The position numbers and the translations under genes were made by a program. Of a stretch of 56,113 nucleotides of DNA, positions 1-8,514 are shown in pieces. Origin of the DNA: Streptacidiphilus neutrinimicus (GTDB taxonomy: Bacteria; Actinomycetota; Actinomycetes; Streptomycetales; Streptomycetaceae); contig NZ_BBPO01000012.1 in NCBI RefSeq assembly GCF_000787815.1, positions 72,346-128,458 of the forward strand, given 5' to 3'. Below the pieces are notes generated by a model. That model did not search any database, was not told where the DNA came from, and saw only the letters and a program-made list of their open reading frames with translations. Positions within the stretch are counted from its first letter, which is position 1. Each line of letters starts with the position of its first letter.

Positions 1-26
1 GTGTCCGAGGACGTTCCCTCGGACAC
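1..26 (-). terminator. Hairpin terminator downstream of the GH16 gene
   Basis: Perfect 10-bp inverted repeat GTGTCCGAGG / CCTCGGACAC with a 6-base loop, 28 bases beyond the stop codon of the minus-strand GH16 gene. There is no clear T-tract, which is common for terminators in high-GC actinobacteria. Confidence 0.55.
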
Positions 27-53
27 CGCGCCCGCCCGCTCACCTCGTTCGCG

Positions 54-1517
54 TCAGTGCTGCCAGACGCGCACGTAGTCGACCTGCATGTCCGACGGCG
101 CCACAGGCTGGGCGTCGGAGGAGTTGAGGCCGTTGTTCAGGATCAGGTACTGCGGGGCCGAGGTGATGCCGGTGGTGATCTGGCCCACCTCCTTGCCGTC
201 GTAGTAGTAGGTGACGGAACCGGGCTCCCAGTCGGCTCCGTAGGTGTGCCATCCGCTGTAGTCGCCGGAGGCACAGCCGCCGGGGCCGCCGGACGGGGAG
301 TGGAAGTGGTAGCAGGCCTGGCCTTCCAGGCCCTCCATCACGTCCATCTCACCGTCGGTCGGCCAGCTCTGGCCGTCGGTCCAGAAGGCCGGCCAGTTGG
401 CGACGCCCCCGCTGCCCGGCGGCAGGTAGATCCGCGCCTCGAACGCGCCGTAGGTGAACTGGGCCTTGCCGCTGGACTCCACGAGACCGGAACGGTACGG
501 GTACGTCTTGCCGTTGACGGTCGTGGGCTCCTGGGCCATGGCCAGGTGCAGCGAGCCGCCGCCGACGCTGACCTGCGAGGGTGCGTAGGCGTCCTGCTCG
601 CTGCTGTTGACCGGCGGGGTGGTGCAGGTCCCACAGCCGAGCCAGTTGGGGTTCCACTTCGAGGTGTCGAGACTGGTCCCGTTGAACTCGTCGGCGAACA
701 CCTCGTGCCAGGAACCCTGAATCCCGACCGGAACGGGGGTCGCGGCGGACGAGGCCGTCGACGTGGGTGTCGACGTCGGGGTCGTCGCCGGGGCCGTGGT
801 CGGGATCTGGCTGGGGATCGTGGTCGCCGTCGGCGAAGACGCCGCCGCGGAGGCCGACGCCGACGCCGACGCCGATTCCGATTCCGATGCCGATTGCGAG
901 GCCGCCGCGGACGCGGACGCCGAAGCCGTGCCGGTGGCCGCGGAGGTCGTCGGCGCGCTCGTGACGCTCGCACTCGGCGAACCCGACGCCGAACCCGGCG
1001 CGGCGGACGACGCCGAGGACGACGGCGCGGCGCTCGCGGCCGGAGTCGCCGCGGAGCTCGGCGTCACGCTGGCGCCGTCGGAGGTGAAGGAGCCGGTCGG
1101 AGCGAGCCGGTGCCAGGTGTTGTCGCTCTCGTACTCCACGAAGTAGCTGTACGCGCCGGCCGCGAAAGTGCGGCTCGCCGGGGTGAAGACGGTCTCGGAG
1201 GTGCTCAGCGTGGTGGGGCCGGAGACCTTGAAGTCGAAGTGCGCCCCGCTCGCGGACCGCACCGCGACCGTGAGCGCCTGCACCTGAAGGGTGCGGGTGG
1301 CGTGGAGCCTGGCCGTGGCGGTGGCCGAGGTGCCCGCCGCCGGGGAGGACGGCCTGAGGGACAGGGCGTCGACGACGACGCGGTTGGCCGTGTGCGACTG
1401 CGCGGCGCTGGCGCCGCCGACAGCGACCGCGGTCGCTGTGGCCATGGCCAGCCCGGTGGCGGCCAGCACCCTCCGCCGCTTGGCCGAACGGAGGCGGTGT
1501 TTCGCTTGATTGCGCAT
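54..1517 (-). CDS. Secreted glycoside hydrolase family 16 (endo-beta-glucanase-like)
   Basis: Extracellular enzyme expected to cleave beta-1,3 or beta-1,3/1,4 glucans or related galactans; the exact substrate cannot be read from the sequence. It has 487 aa from the ATG at 1517. An upstream in-frame start at 1748 exists, but only 1517 gives a normal signal peptide: basic residues, a hydrophobic stretch, then an ASAAQS cleavage region near residue 40. After a roughly 130-aa beta-rich N-terminal region comes a long Ser/Ala/Thr linker, then a GH16 domain over about the last 230 residues. The GH16 catalytic signature is present as E390-M-D392-V-M-E395, preceded by DEFNGTSLDTSKW, a typical N-terminal strand of this fold. 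The gene is monocistronic and ends before a hairpin. The family is certain; the substrate is inferred only. Confidence 0.92.
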   Translation of the reverse strand: MRNQAKHRLRSAKRRRVLAATGLAMATATAVAVGGASAAQSHTANRVVVDALSLRPSSPAAGTSATATARLHATRTLQVQALTVAVRSASGAHFDFKVSGPTTLSTSETVFTPASRTFAAGAYSYFVEYESDNTWHRLAPTGSFTSDGASVTPSSAATPAASAAPSSSASSAAPGSASGSPSASVTSAPTTSAATGTASASASAAASQSASESESASASASASAAASSPTATTIPSQIPTTAPATTPTSTPTSTASSAATPVPVGIQGSWHEVFADEFNGTSLDTSKWNPNWLGCGTCTTPPVNSSEQDAYAPSQVSVGGGSLHLAMAQEPTTVNGKTYPYRSGLVESSGKAQFTYGAFEARIYLPPGSGGVANWPAFWTDGQSWPTDGEMDVMEGLEGQACYHFHSPSGGPGGCASGDYSGWHTYGADWEPGSVTYYYDGKEVGQITTGITSAPQYLILNNGLNSSDAQPVAPSDMQVDYVRVWQH

Positions 1518-1930
1518 GGCGTGGGAGAACCTTTCGTTTCCCCCCCGACGTGCCGGGCCGACCGCGGACAGGAGCGGACTGGTTGACCCGATGCACGTGG
1601 AGCCTGCGCGACGAGCGCGGACCGGCGCAACCTCCCTCCGCCCGCCACCCGTGCGCAGGGCGCGCCGCACATCGCGACCGCTCCCGCAAGATGCCTGGTG
1701 GCAGAGCGTTTTCACAGGAACCGCCACCGAAACTGTGACCTCGCACACAAGCGATCCCGGCTGCCCCTTTGTCCGACTTAACCCGATTGCTCACTTTAGT
1801 GACAATTGCCCACCCCGACTGCGCGGCCCCCACGTTGGCACCGCGTCAGCGAATGCGCCCGCGCGCCCGCGCAGTTGACCCGGACCGCAGTCGTGATCAA
1901 GCTCCGGTCGAAGATCAGTACGATCGGGCG
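1518..1930. promoter_or_regulatory. Divergent promoter region between the GH16 and VWA genes
   Basis: 413 bases without a gene that must hold both divergent promoters. It contains a short dyad TCACT-TT-AGTGA (1791-1802) in a locally AT-richer stretch, which may be a promoter or operator. A purine-rich ribosome binding site (GAAAGG) precedes the GH16 start. Nothing else stands out. Confidence 0.35.
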
Positions 1931-3361
1931 GTGATCATCCTCCGAAGGGCGGCGGCCGGGACAGCAGCCTGGCTCGCCGCACTGGCCCTGCTGGGCGGTC
2001 TCCCCACGACCGCCCACGCGGACAGCACCGACAACACCGCCCAACCCCCGCCCAAGGTCGAGCTCATCCTCGACGTCAGCGGCTCGATGCGCACGCCCGA
2101 CATCGGCGGCATGAGCCGCATCTCGGCCGCGCAGCACGCGCTCGACGAAGTCGTCGACGCACTGCCCGACCAGGACCAGGTGGGTCTGCGCACCCTGGGC
2201 GCGACCTATCCCGGCAACAACAAGGCCGTCGGCTGCAAGGACACCCAACTGATGGTGCCCATCGGCCCGCTGAACCGGGTCGAGATGAAGACCGACGTCG
2301 CGACGCTGCGCCCGCTCGGCTGGACGCCGATCGGCCTGGCCCTGCGCGACGCCGCCAAGGACCTCGGCGTCGACAGCTCCAGCCGCCACATCGTGCTCGT
2401 CACCGACGGCGAGGACGACTGCGCGCCGCCGGACCCCTGCGACGTGGCGCGCGCCCTGGCCGCCGACGGCACCCATCTGACCGTGGACACGCTCGGCCTC
2501 ACCGAGGACGACAAGGTCCGTCGGCAGCTGAGCTGCATCGCCCAGGCCACCGGCGGCACCTACACCGAGGTCCGGACCGAGGGCGAGCTCAGCACCCGGC
2601 TCACCCAGCTCGTCCAGTCGGGCACCACCCAGGCCGCCGCGCCGCCGGCCCCCACGACCGGAACGGACGCCTGCGCGACGGCGCCGGTGCTGAGGCCCGG
2701 TGTCTGGACCGACCGGCAGAACCCGCAGCAGGAGAGCTGGTACCGGGTGGCCGTGCCCGCCGGGCAGGAGCTGCGCGCCTCGGCGTCGATAGCCATCGAC
2801 CGCCCGGTCGCGCCCCACTACGACATCACCATGCGCGCCACCACGGCCGACGGCCGGGAGCTCGCGCGCGGCGCCGGCGCGTCGAGCGGACGCAACGACG
2901 TCGTCTCGACCGGCCTGCGCGCCCAGGCGCCGGTGGCGGACGCGTCCGCCTCGTCCGCCGGATCCGACTCGTCCGCCTCGTCCGCCTCTGCGACGGCCGC
3001 CGACACGACATCGGCCGCCCCGACCGGTTCCACCCCGACCGACGGCACGACGGCCGGCCCGACGGGCAGCCCGTCCACAGACACGACGGCCACCACGACC
3101 GGCAGCGCCACCGACGGGATGGTCTGCCTCTCCGTCGCCAACGCGCTCAGCGTGACCACGGTCGGCGCGGGCAACCAGCCCGGCTTCCCCGTCGAGCTCA
3201 GCATCGACGTCGTCCCGGGCGCCTCCGCCTCGGGCGGCGGCGCGCAGTGGCTCGGCTCCGGTTGGGCCCTGGTCGGCCTGCTCGCGCTGATCGGTCTCGT
3301 CAGCGGTCTGATCTTCGGCTGGCTCGCGCGCTGGCGCGTGGCCGTGTGGAGGGCTCCGTGA
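1931..3361 (+). CDS. Secreted, membrane-anchored von Willebrand factor A domain protein
   Basis: Likely an extracellular metal-dependent adhesion or assembly factor held at the cell membrane. It has 476 aa from GTG 1931, which directly precedes a signal peptide ending near AHA-DST. An ATG at 1769 is in frame but adds a region with no signal-like character. The VWA domain covers roughly residues 43-230 with a complete MIDAS motif (D48-x-S50-x-S52) and a later VTDGEDD strand. A Ser/Ala/Thr-rich stretch follows, then one transmembrane helix near the C-terminus (WALVGLLALIGLVSG). Its stop overlaps the GTG of the next gene, so the two are translationally coupled and probably work together. Confidence 0.85.
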   Translation: MIILRRAAAGTAAWLAALALLGGLPTTAHADSTDNTAQPPPKVELILDVSGSMRTPDIGGMSRISAAQHALDEVVDALPDQDQVGLRTLGATYPGNNKAVGCKDTQLMVPIGPLNRVEMKTDVATLRPLGWTPIGLALRDAAKDLGVDSSSRHIVLVTDGEDDCAPPDPCDVARALAADGTHLTVDTLGLTEDDKVRRQLSCIAQATGGTYTEVRTEGELSTRLTQLVQSGTTQAAAPPAPTTGTDACATAPVLRPGVWTDRQNPQQESWYRVAVPAGQELRASASIAIDRPVAPHYDITMRATTADGRELARGAGASSGRNDVVSTGLRAQAPVADASASSAGSDSSASSASATAADTTSAAPTGSTPTDGTTAGPTGSPSTDTTATTTGSATDGMVCLSVANALSVTTVGAGNQPGFPVELSIDVVPGASASGGGAQWLGSGWALVGLLALIGLVSGLIFGWLARWRVAVWRAP

Positions 3362-4215
3362 CCATGCCCCGACTTCTGCGCGCAGCTGGGACGTTGAGCC
3401 TGCTCGCCGTCCCCTTCCTCGCAACTCCCGTGCTGGCGGGCACCGCCCACGCGGACACCCCCGGGCCCGCCTCCCCGTCGGCCTCGACGAGCGCCGCCGC
3501 CCTCGCGGGGACCTCGTTCCGCACCGCCGGCACACTGACGCCAGGTCAGACCGGCCAGGCGACCGGTGCGGTGGGCGACTACTTCTACTGGTCCTTCCAG
3601 GCCCAGGCCGGCCAGAGCCCGAACGTCACCGCGACGGTCCAACTGCCGCCGGGCACCCAGCGGCAGGGCACGGAGACCTGGCGGCTCGACCTCTACGACG
3701 GCCTCCGCCGGGCCCAACCCTGCGTCAGCGGCACCCCGCAGGCGCAGGCGGGGACCGACTCCGGCTCGGTGCAGCTCAGTTGCACGCTGCCGACCATCCG
3801 CAGCTGGGCCGAGACCTGGTCCGACGACCCGCTCCCGGGCACGTACTACGTCCGGCTGACCGTCGGCGCACTCCCGGAGCAGGAGCTGGGGCTGCAGGTC
3901 AGCGCCCAGATCGGCCTCGCCGCACCGTCGGGCTCCGACCCCTCCTCCGACGGTTCGCTCTCCGCGCCGCTGTCACTGCCAAGCGCCGGCCCGAGCGCGG
4001 GCGCGGGCGCTACATCGGGGGCGACGTCCACGGACGGAGCTTCGGCACAGAGCGCCTCCGCCTCGGCGGCTCCGGCCGCCGTCGGCGCGTCCTCCGGCTT
4101 CTTCTCCGGCGGCAACGCCCGCTGGTGGTGGACGGGCGGAGGCGCGATCGCGGCGAGCCTCTTCGGCGTCGTCGGCTTCACCCTCACCCGCCACCCCCGC
4201 CGCTGGTTCTCCTGA
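3358..4215 (+). CDS. Secreted, C-terminally anchored partner of the VWA protein
   Basis: 285-aa exported protein of unknown function. GTG 3358 is preferred over ATG 3364 because it overlaps the upstream stop (GTGA) and sits about 8 bases after a GGAGGG site. It has a signal peptide (ATPVLAGTAHA), then a beta-rich domain of about 140 residues beginning near the segment AGTLTPGQTGQATGAVGDYF, which resembles extracytoplasmic pre-peptidase C-terminal type folds. A Ser/Ala-rich linker and one transmembrane helix ending in basic residues (TRHPRRWFS) close the chain. The architecture mirrors the VWA partner: ectodomain, linker, single helix. The link to the VWA protein comes from coupling and context only. 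Confidence 0.75.
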   Translation: MTMPRLLRAAGTLSLLAVPFLATPVLAGTAHADTPGPASPSASTSAAALAGTSFRTAGTLTPGQTGQATGAVGDYFYWSFQAQAGQSPNVTATVQLPPGTQRQGTETWRLDLYDGLRRAQPCVSGTPQAQAGTDSGSVQLSCTLPTIRSWAETWSDDPLPGTYYVRLTVGALPEQELGLQVSAQIGLAAPSGSDPSSDGSLSAPLSLPSAGPSAGAGATSGATSTDGASAQSASASAAPAAVGASSGFFSGGNARWWWTGGGAIAASLFGVVGFTLTRHPRRWFS

Positions 4216-4222
4216 GCCGACG

Positions 4223-4276
4223 CCGGGGCTTCCCTTTGGGGCCGCCCGCAACGGCGCGCCCCGGGGGAAGCCCCGG
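4223..4276. terminator. Hairpin between convergent genes
   Basis: 12-bp arms CCGGGGCTTCCC (4223-4234) and GGGAAGCCCCGG (4265-4276) lie between the stop of the VWA-partner gene and the stop of the convergent tetR gene, so the structure could serve both strands. Confidence 0.5.
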
Positions 4277-4316
4277 GGTCTTCGAGCAGCGGCGCGTCCC
4301 GTGAGCGCTTCACCCG

Positions 4317-4928
4317 CTAGGCGGGGTCCGGCATCAGCTCGGCGGGCTCCTTGGACAGCAGGGCAAAGACGGAGTCGAGCGCGACTGCGGCGCGGGCGGG
4401 ATCAGGATCGACCTTGCGGACGATCTGGATGCCCTGGATCACCGTGAGCAGCAGGCGCGCGGCCGCGTCGGGGGTGACCGTCGCGGAGAGCTCACCGTCC
4501 TGCGCGGCACGTTCGAGCTGGCGGGTGAACGCCTCCTCCGCGACGCGCAGGCTGCGCTGCGCGAGCCGGGCGACGTCCTCGTCGCGGGGAAGCAGCTCGG
4601 CGATGCTGTTGACGCTGAAGCATCCGGCGTTGCCGCAGGCCGCGTCGGCGGCGAGAAGACGGTCGAGCACGTCGCGCAGTTGGGCGAGGGCCGGGCCGTC
4701 GGCGTCGAAGGCCGTGGTCAGCAGGGTGTCCTGCCGCCCCAGGTAGCGGGAGAGCGCGCGCACGAACAGCTGGTGCTTGTCGCCGAACGCGGCGTAGATC
4801 GAGCCGCGGCCGAGGCCCAGCTCCTCGACCAGGTCACTCATGGCGGTGGCCTCGTAGCCCTTGCGCCAGAACAGCAGCATCGCGCGGTCGAGGATCGCGT
4901 CTTCGTCGAACGTGCGGGGTCTGGCCAT
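4317..4928 (-). CDS. TetR/AcrR family transcriptional repressor
   Basis: 203-aa one-component repressor. The N-terminal helix-turn-helix is clear (MARPRTFDEDAILDRAM, then GLGRGSIYAAFGDKHQLF, the typical recognition helix and following segment); the C-terminal ligand-binding domain fits the length of the family. It faces the quinone oxidoreductase gene across a 212-base gap that holds a perfect 14-bp inverted repeat. The usual arrangement is repression of the divergent enzyme gene, relieved by a small electrophile or quinone-like ligand; the ligand is inferred, not shown. Confidence 0.9.
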   Translation of the reverse strand: MARPRTFDEDAILDRAMLLFWRKGYEATAMSDLVEELGLGRGSIYAAFGDKHQLFVRALSRYLGRQDTLLTTAFDADGPALAQLRDVLDRLLAADAACGNAGCFSVNSIAELLPRDEDVARLAQRSLRVAEEAFTRQLERAAQDGELSATVTPDAAARLLLTVIQGIQIVRKVDPDPARAAVALDSVFALLSKEPAELMPDPA

Positions 4929-4970
4929 GGCTCCACGGTAGCGAACGCGACGGACGAAAGCAGCATTTAC

Positions 4971-5014
4971 TTGACCGCTCGTTCCAGAACGCGTAGGTTA
5001 TGGAACGAGCGGTC
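4971..5014 (+). promoter_or_regulatory. TetR operator overlapping the oxidoreductase promoter
   Basis: Perfect 14-bp inverted repeat GACCGCTCGTTCCA (4973-4986) / TGGAACGAGCGGTC (5001-5014) with a 14-base spacer. A -35-like TTGACC (4971-4976) and a -10-like TAGGTT (4994-4999) with 17-base spacing sit within it, so a bound TetR dimer would block RNA polymerase directly. Confidence 0.75.
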
Positions 5015-5071
5015 CGAAACTACTCCGGCTCAGCGTCACAGCCGACCCGATCCCCGGGCCCGCCCCACCCC

Positions 5072-5107
5072 GCACACCCGGCACACCCGGCACACCCGGC
5101 ACACCCG
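5072..5107 (+). repeat. Four tandem copies of a 9-bp unit in a 5' leader
   Basis: GCACACCCG is repeated four times without error between the TetR-controlled promoter and the ribosome binding site of the oxidoreductase gene. The copy number of such a repeat can vary between strains and change leader length. Confidence 0.8.
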
Positions 5108-5140
5108 AGCAGAGCCACCAACACGAACCAGGAGTTCCTC

Positions 5141-6076
5141 ATGAAGGCAGCGGTCATCAACCAGTACGGCCAGGTCGGCGACGTCGTGACGGTCACCGAG
5201 GTCCCCACCCCCGCTGTCGGTCCGCGTGACGTGCTGATCGAGGCCCGCGCGGCCGGCGTCAACCCGGTGGACCACCTGATCGTCAAGGGCTTCATGAGCG
5301 CCGGGCCGCTCGCGCAGCCGCTGGTCATCGGCAGCGAGGTGGCCGGCCTGGTGAGCGCGGTCGGCGCCGAGGTCACCGACCTGTCGGTGGGCGACGAGGT
5401 GTTCGCCCGGGTCGACCCCCGCGTCGGCGGAGCCTTCGCCGAGTACGTCGCCGTCGACCGCTCGCTCGTCGCCGCCAAGCCGCAGAAGCTGTCCTTCGAG
5501 GAGGCAGCCTCGCTGCCGCTGGTCGGCCTCACCGCCTGGCAGGCGCTCACCGAGCAGTCCCAGGTCGGTCCGGGCACCCGGGTCCTCGTCCACGGCGGCG
5601 CCGGCGGCGTCGGCTCGGTCGCCGTCCAGCTCGCCAAGCACCTGGGCGCCGAGGTCGTGGCCACGGCCGGCGGCGACGGCGTCGACCTCGTCCGCAAGCT
5701 CGGGGCGGACCAGGTGGTCGACTACCGCGCCGAACAGTTCGACGAGGTCCTCGGCGGCTTCGACGTGGTCTTCGACACCGTCGGCGGGGCGACCCAGGAC
5801 CGCTCCTTCCGGGTCCTCAAGCCGGGCGGCACGCTCGTCTCGATCGTCCCGATCGCCGACGCCGAGGCCAAGAAGGCCGAGTGGAACGTTGAGGCGCGCG
5901 CCTTCATGATGCGCCCGCACGGCGAGCAGCTGACCCACCTCGCTTCGCTGGTCGCCTCCGGCGAGCTGCAGCCGCTGCTGGAGACCACCTACCCGCTGGA
6001 CGACACCGTCGAGGCCCTGCAGAAGGTCGAGCGCGGCGGCGCCCGCGGCAAGACCGTCCTCCGCATCCCGGCCTGA
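5141..6076 (+). CDS. NADP-dependent quinone oxidoreductase (zinc-free MDR family)
   Basis: 311-aa cytoplasmic oxidoreductase of the medium-chain dehydrogenase/reductase superfamily, expected to reduce quinones or activated alkenes with NADPH. ATG 5141 follows AGGAG (5130-5134); earlier in-frame starts run through the tandem-repeat leader and are unlikely. An N-terminal GroES-like domain is followed by the Rossmann motif VHGGAGGVGSVAVQLAKHLG. The cysteine ligands of zinc-dependent members are not seen, which fits the quinone reductase branch. Expression is probably controlled by the divergent TetR protein through the 4973-5014 palindrome. Confidence 0.9.
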   Translation: MKAAVINQYGQVGDVVTVTEVPTPAVGPRDVLIEARAAGVNPVDHLIVKGFMSAGPLAQPLVIGSEVAGLVSAVGAEVTDLSVGDEVFARVDPRVGGAFAEYVAVDRSLVAAKPQKLSFEEAASLPLVGLTAWQALTEQSQVGPGTRVLVHGGAGGVGSVAVQLAKHLGAEVVATAGGDGVDLVRKLGADQVVDYRAEQFDEVLGGFDVVFDTVGGATQDRSFRVLKPGGTLVSIVPIADAEAKKAEWNVEARAFMMRPHGEQLTHLASLVASGELQPLLETTYPLDDTVEALQKVERGGARGKTVLRIPA

Positions 6077-6122
6077 CCGGCGCGTCGCCCCCGGGCGGCC
6101 GAGCCCGGCTACCGCTGTCGGC

Positions 6123-6374
6123 TCAGGCCCCGTCCCACCACGGCTTGCCCCCGGCCCAGTGCCGCACCCACCCGGCGAAGCCGGGCCGGGCCGTGTTGTC
6201 GCCGAACTCGGCGCCGAAGGGCGACGCGCCCTCGCTCTCGCAGCGAACGCGAGTCCATATGCTCCCGCCACTGGCGGGGTCATCCAGCGGGCTGCCGCGC
6301 GCCAGAAGCCGTACGCGGTCCAAAGTCTGCACTTCGAGGCCAGCAGACCACCCGGGCGCGAAGCCGCCCGACAA
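6123..6374 (-). pseudogene. Possible C-terminal remnant of an unknown protein
   Basis: 83-codon minus-strand frame whose last part (WTRVRCESEGASPFG, then GFAGWVRHWAGGKPWWDGA) reads like the end of a real protein. No convincing start or ribosome binding site is present, and the rest of the stretch 6077-6400 shows nothing else. The family is not recognised. Confidence 0.25.
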
Positions 6375-6404
6375 ATGGTGATGGCACTTTAAAGGCAGTG
6401 CAGC

Positions 6405-6418
6405 TAAAATGCATGCAT
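6405..6418 (+). promoter_or_regulatory. Near-leaderless promoter and palindrome at the first antitoxin gene
   Basis: A -10-like TAAAAT (6405-6410) runs into the 10-bp perfect palindrome ATGCATGCAT (6409-6418), which overlaps the antitoxin start codon at 6417. This placement suits antitoxin autoregulation. Confidence 0.4.
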
Positions 6419-6647
6419 GACTGCCGTGACCATCCGCGAAGTACCCGACTCGGTCCTCGAACAGCTGAAACTCAAGGCCGCCCAGGGCGGGAAGAGCCTC
6501 CAGTCGTACCTTCTCGACCTTGTCACGCGCGAGGCCACGACACCTACCCTGGCCGAAATGATGGCGCGACTCGACCGCGAAACCCGCACCGAGCTCAGCA
6601 CGCCCGACATCCTCGCCGCGATCGAGGACAGCCGAGAGCGCCGATGA
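6417..6647 (+). CDS. vapB: FitA/VapB-type antitoxin
   Basis: 76-aa antitoxin: an N-terminal ribbon-helix-helix (TAVTIREVPDSVLEQLKLKA) for DNA binding and a C-terminal tail (STPDILAAIEDSRERR) of the kind that wraps the PIN toxin. Its stop overlaps the next start (ATGA), the usual coupling for type II pairs. The operator is probably the ATGCATGCAT palindrome on its start codon. It lies to the left of the tRNA-derived repeat, so it is outside the 39.7-kb island. Confidence 0.85.
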   Translation: MTAVTIREVPDSVLEQLKLKAAQGGKSLQSYLLDLVTREATTPTLAEMMARLDRETRTELSTPDILAAIEDSRERR

Positions 6648-7048
6648 CCAACACCGTCGTCATCGACTGCTCCGCCCTCATCCGAGCCCTGACCGATCAC
6701 AGCCCCGCCGGCTTCGCTGTCCGCGAGCGACTCCGGCAGCTCGACACGCTTACCGCCCCCGGCCTGCTGGACTACGAGATCATGTCCGCCCTCTTCGGCA
6801 TGGCCAAGGGCGGAAAGCTCACGGACAAGGAGGCCGTCAAAGCCGTCGGCGACTACCAAACCCTTTCCATCGTCCGACACGACACCCTCGTGCTGTGGCA
6901 GCGGGTCCGCGCGCTGCACCACAACATCAGCGCCTACGACGCACAGTACGTAGCTCTCGCCGAAACCCTCGGCGTCCCGCTGATCACCAGTGACGCACGC
7001 ATCCGACGCAGCGGCGCAGCCAAGTGCGCCATCGAAGTTTTCGCCTGA
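6644..7048 (+). CDS. vapC: PIN-domain ribonuclease toxin (VapC)
   Basis: 134-aa Mg-dependent RNase toxin. The four acidic residues of the PIN active site can be placed at D8 (VVIDCSAL), E45 (DYEIMSAL), D99 (SAYDAQYVAL) and D117 (TSDARI), so the protein should be active. It is coupled to the antitoxin by a 4-base overlap. VapC toxins cut tRNA or rRNA; the target here is unknown. Confidence 0.88.
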   Translation: MTNTVVIDCSALIRALTDHSPAGFAVRERLRQLDTLTAPGLLDYEIMSALFGMAKGGKLTDKEAVKAVGDYQTLSIVRHDTLVLWQRVRALHHNISAYDAQYVALAETLGVPLITSDARIRRSGAAKCAIEVFA

Positions 7049-7269
7049 CAAGCACCGTAGGAAGCCGAGCGCGGACCGTTAGCCTCGGATCAGCGCGGCC
7101 AGAACCATGGCGGGGTCGGCGCCGGAGGGCCACCAGGCACCGTCATCGCTTCCGGTACGGGTAGCACAATGCGTTCTCGCCGAGCCGCAGTTGTCGTCAC
7201 TGCCGGTGGCGGCGTCAGCAAGGAGGCTCGCCACCTCCTGGTCGCCCACGCCGAGTTCGCCAAGACGGC
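7049..7269. other. Gene-free, probably decayed stretch
   Basis: No frame here reads as a coherent protein. The stretch lies between vapC and the DUF317-like remnant and belongs to the generally eroded region up to 9.55 kb. Confidence 0.4.
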
Positions 7270-7559
7270 GGGACGCGGGGATCGGCGCCCAGCGGGTCCG
7301 CAGCAGGGCCCGACGCTGCTCTCGACCGCCTCGACATCCCCGGGTGGTCCTGGTCCGACGACTCCGCGAACTGCCACACCTTCTCCCCCTGCCAGCGCTT
7401 CTACGCCGGATTCCTGCCCCAACCGGGGACCCGCCCGAAGCTCGAGCTGTGGCGGATCTGGGTCCGCCCCAACCGGGCACCGCTCGCCCCTTTGGTGCGG
7501 ACCGCGACATCCCCGCCGAGCTGGTCGGCGCTCTCGCGGCCGCCCTCGCCGACGACTGA
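7270..7559 (+). pseudogene. Frameshifted DUF317-like remnant
   Basis: The plus strand encodes LDIPGWSWSDDSANCHTF and LELWRIWVRPNRAP in one frame and the ending FGADRDIPAELVGALAAALADD in another, with a single shift near 7490. The ending (a short 'TPAEhVxAhxxALA' type tail) and the Trp-rich centre resemble the DUF317 proteins carried by many actinomycete plasmids and integrative elements. There is no start codon at the 5' end. The family call is tentative; that it is broken is clear. Confidence 0.4.
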
Positions 7560-7845
7560 TACCGGACCACACCCGAGGCGGAAGCGCGGAGCGGACGGCC
7601 GAGACGGCTTCGCCCCCGACGGTCGCTCCACGGCGGGGCTCCGGTGCAGCCGCACCGCCGACCGGCGTCCACGGAGGTGGACGCCATCACCACCCGACCG
7701 GTCCGGCAACCTCCAGCTGGAGGCCCTCCTCGGACCTTCGGGGGTGCCAGCCCAGCCCAAGCCCTTGAAAGGATCTTGCTCATTCGGCCGCACCCGGCAC
7801 CCCAAAGGGGCTGGGGCGCGGCACAGCAACTTGAGGGGGATCCAG

Positions 7846-8480
7846 GCGCAGGGGCGAACTCATCCTGGCCGCAGCCATCGGGCTGTGCCTGGGCGGAAGC
7901 ATCGTCACACCGGCCACCGCGGCCGAGACCACCGCCGAGCAGGCCACCGTTTCATCGATATCCGTCCAGGCCGAGGACTCCTCCCTGGACATCACCCTCG
8001 ACAAGCCTGTCACGCCGACGACCGCGGCAAGCCTGCAGTCGCAGCTCCAGGCGGAGCTGGGGCCCGACGCACCCAAGGTGCAGCCGCAGAAAGTCGACCC
8101 GGGTCCCACCTACCCGGTGGTGCACTGCTCCGCGCCGGACAACACCTTCAGCGACCGCAACGGCACCTTCCACACCCGCTACAACTGCAACTACAACAAC
8201 GTCAACTGGGGCTACAAGGTCGTCCTGCCCCTGCAGGCCATCGCCGCCGGCCCGATGAACGAGGCCGGCATGCGCTGGTACAAGGGAACCGGCCACTACC
8301 TCGGCGCGAACGCCCCCCCACACCGTCGGCGTCTCCTACCTCCTTCACGGTACCCAGGGCGGCATGGCCAGTGGCGACCTGATGAGCTGGTGGGACACAC
8401 TGACCTTCCCGGTCGAGGTGGCCGGGAACCCCGGTAAGGCCGTGCTCCACATAGGCGGAAACTCTGTCGTCCTTCGCTGA
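7846..8480 (+). pseudogene. Secreted protein gene with lost start and a poly-C frameshift
   Basis: A signal-peptide-like stretch (LAAAIGLCLGGSIVTPATAAE) leads into a mature domain with PVVHCSAPDNTFSDRNG and NCNYNNVNWGYKVVLPL. It continues in the next frame as TVGVSYLLHGTQGGMASG and ends IGGNSVVLR at 8480. The shift falls in a run of seven C (8313-8319), where six would keep the frame. Upstream an in-frame stop is met before any start codon, so the 5' end is also damaged. The protein family is not recognised. A sequencing slip in the poly-C run could account for the frameshift but not for the missing start. Confidence 0.6.
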
Positions 8481-8514
8481 GCCCTCCCCACTCCTGCTCT
8501 CCGTCCTGGCCGGC

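Noticed and set aside
57-1586. Long plus-strand frame of 509 codons opposite the GH16 gene
   Set aside because: It is the antisense shadow of a GC-rich gene: Arg/Gly-rich, no motif, while the minus strand has signal peptide, linker and GH16 active site.
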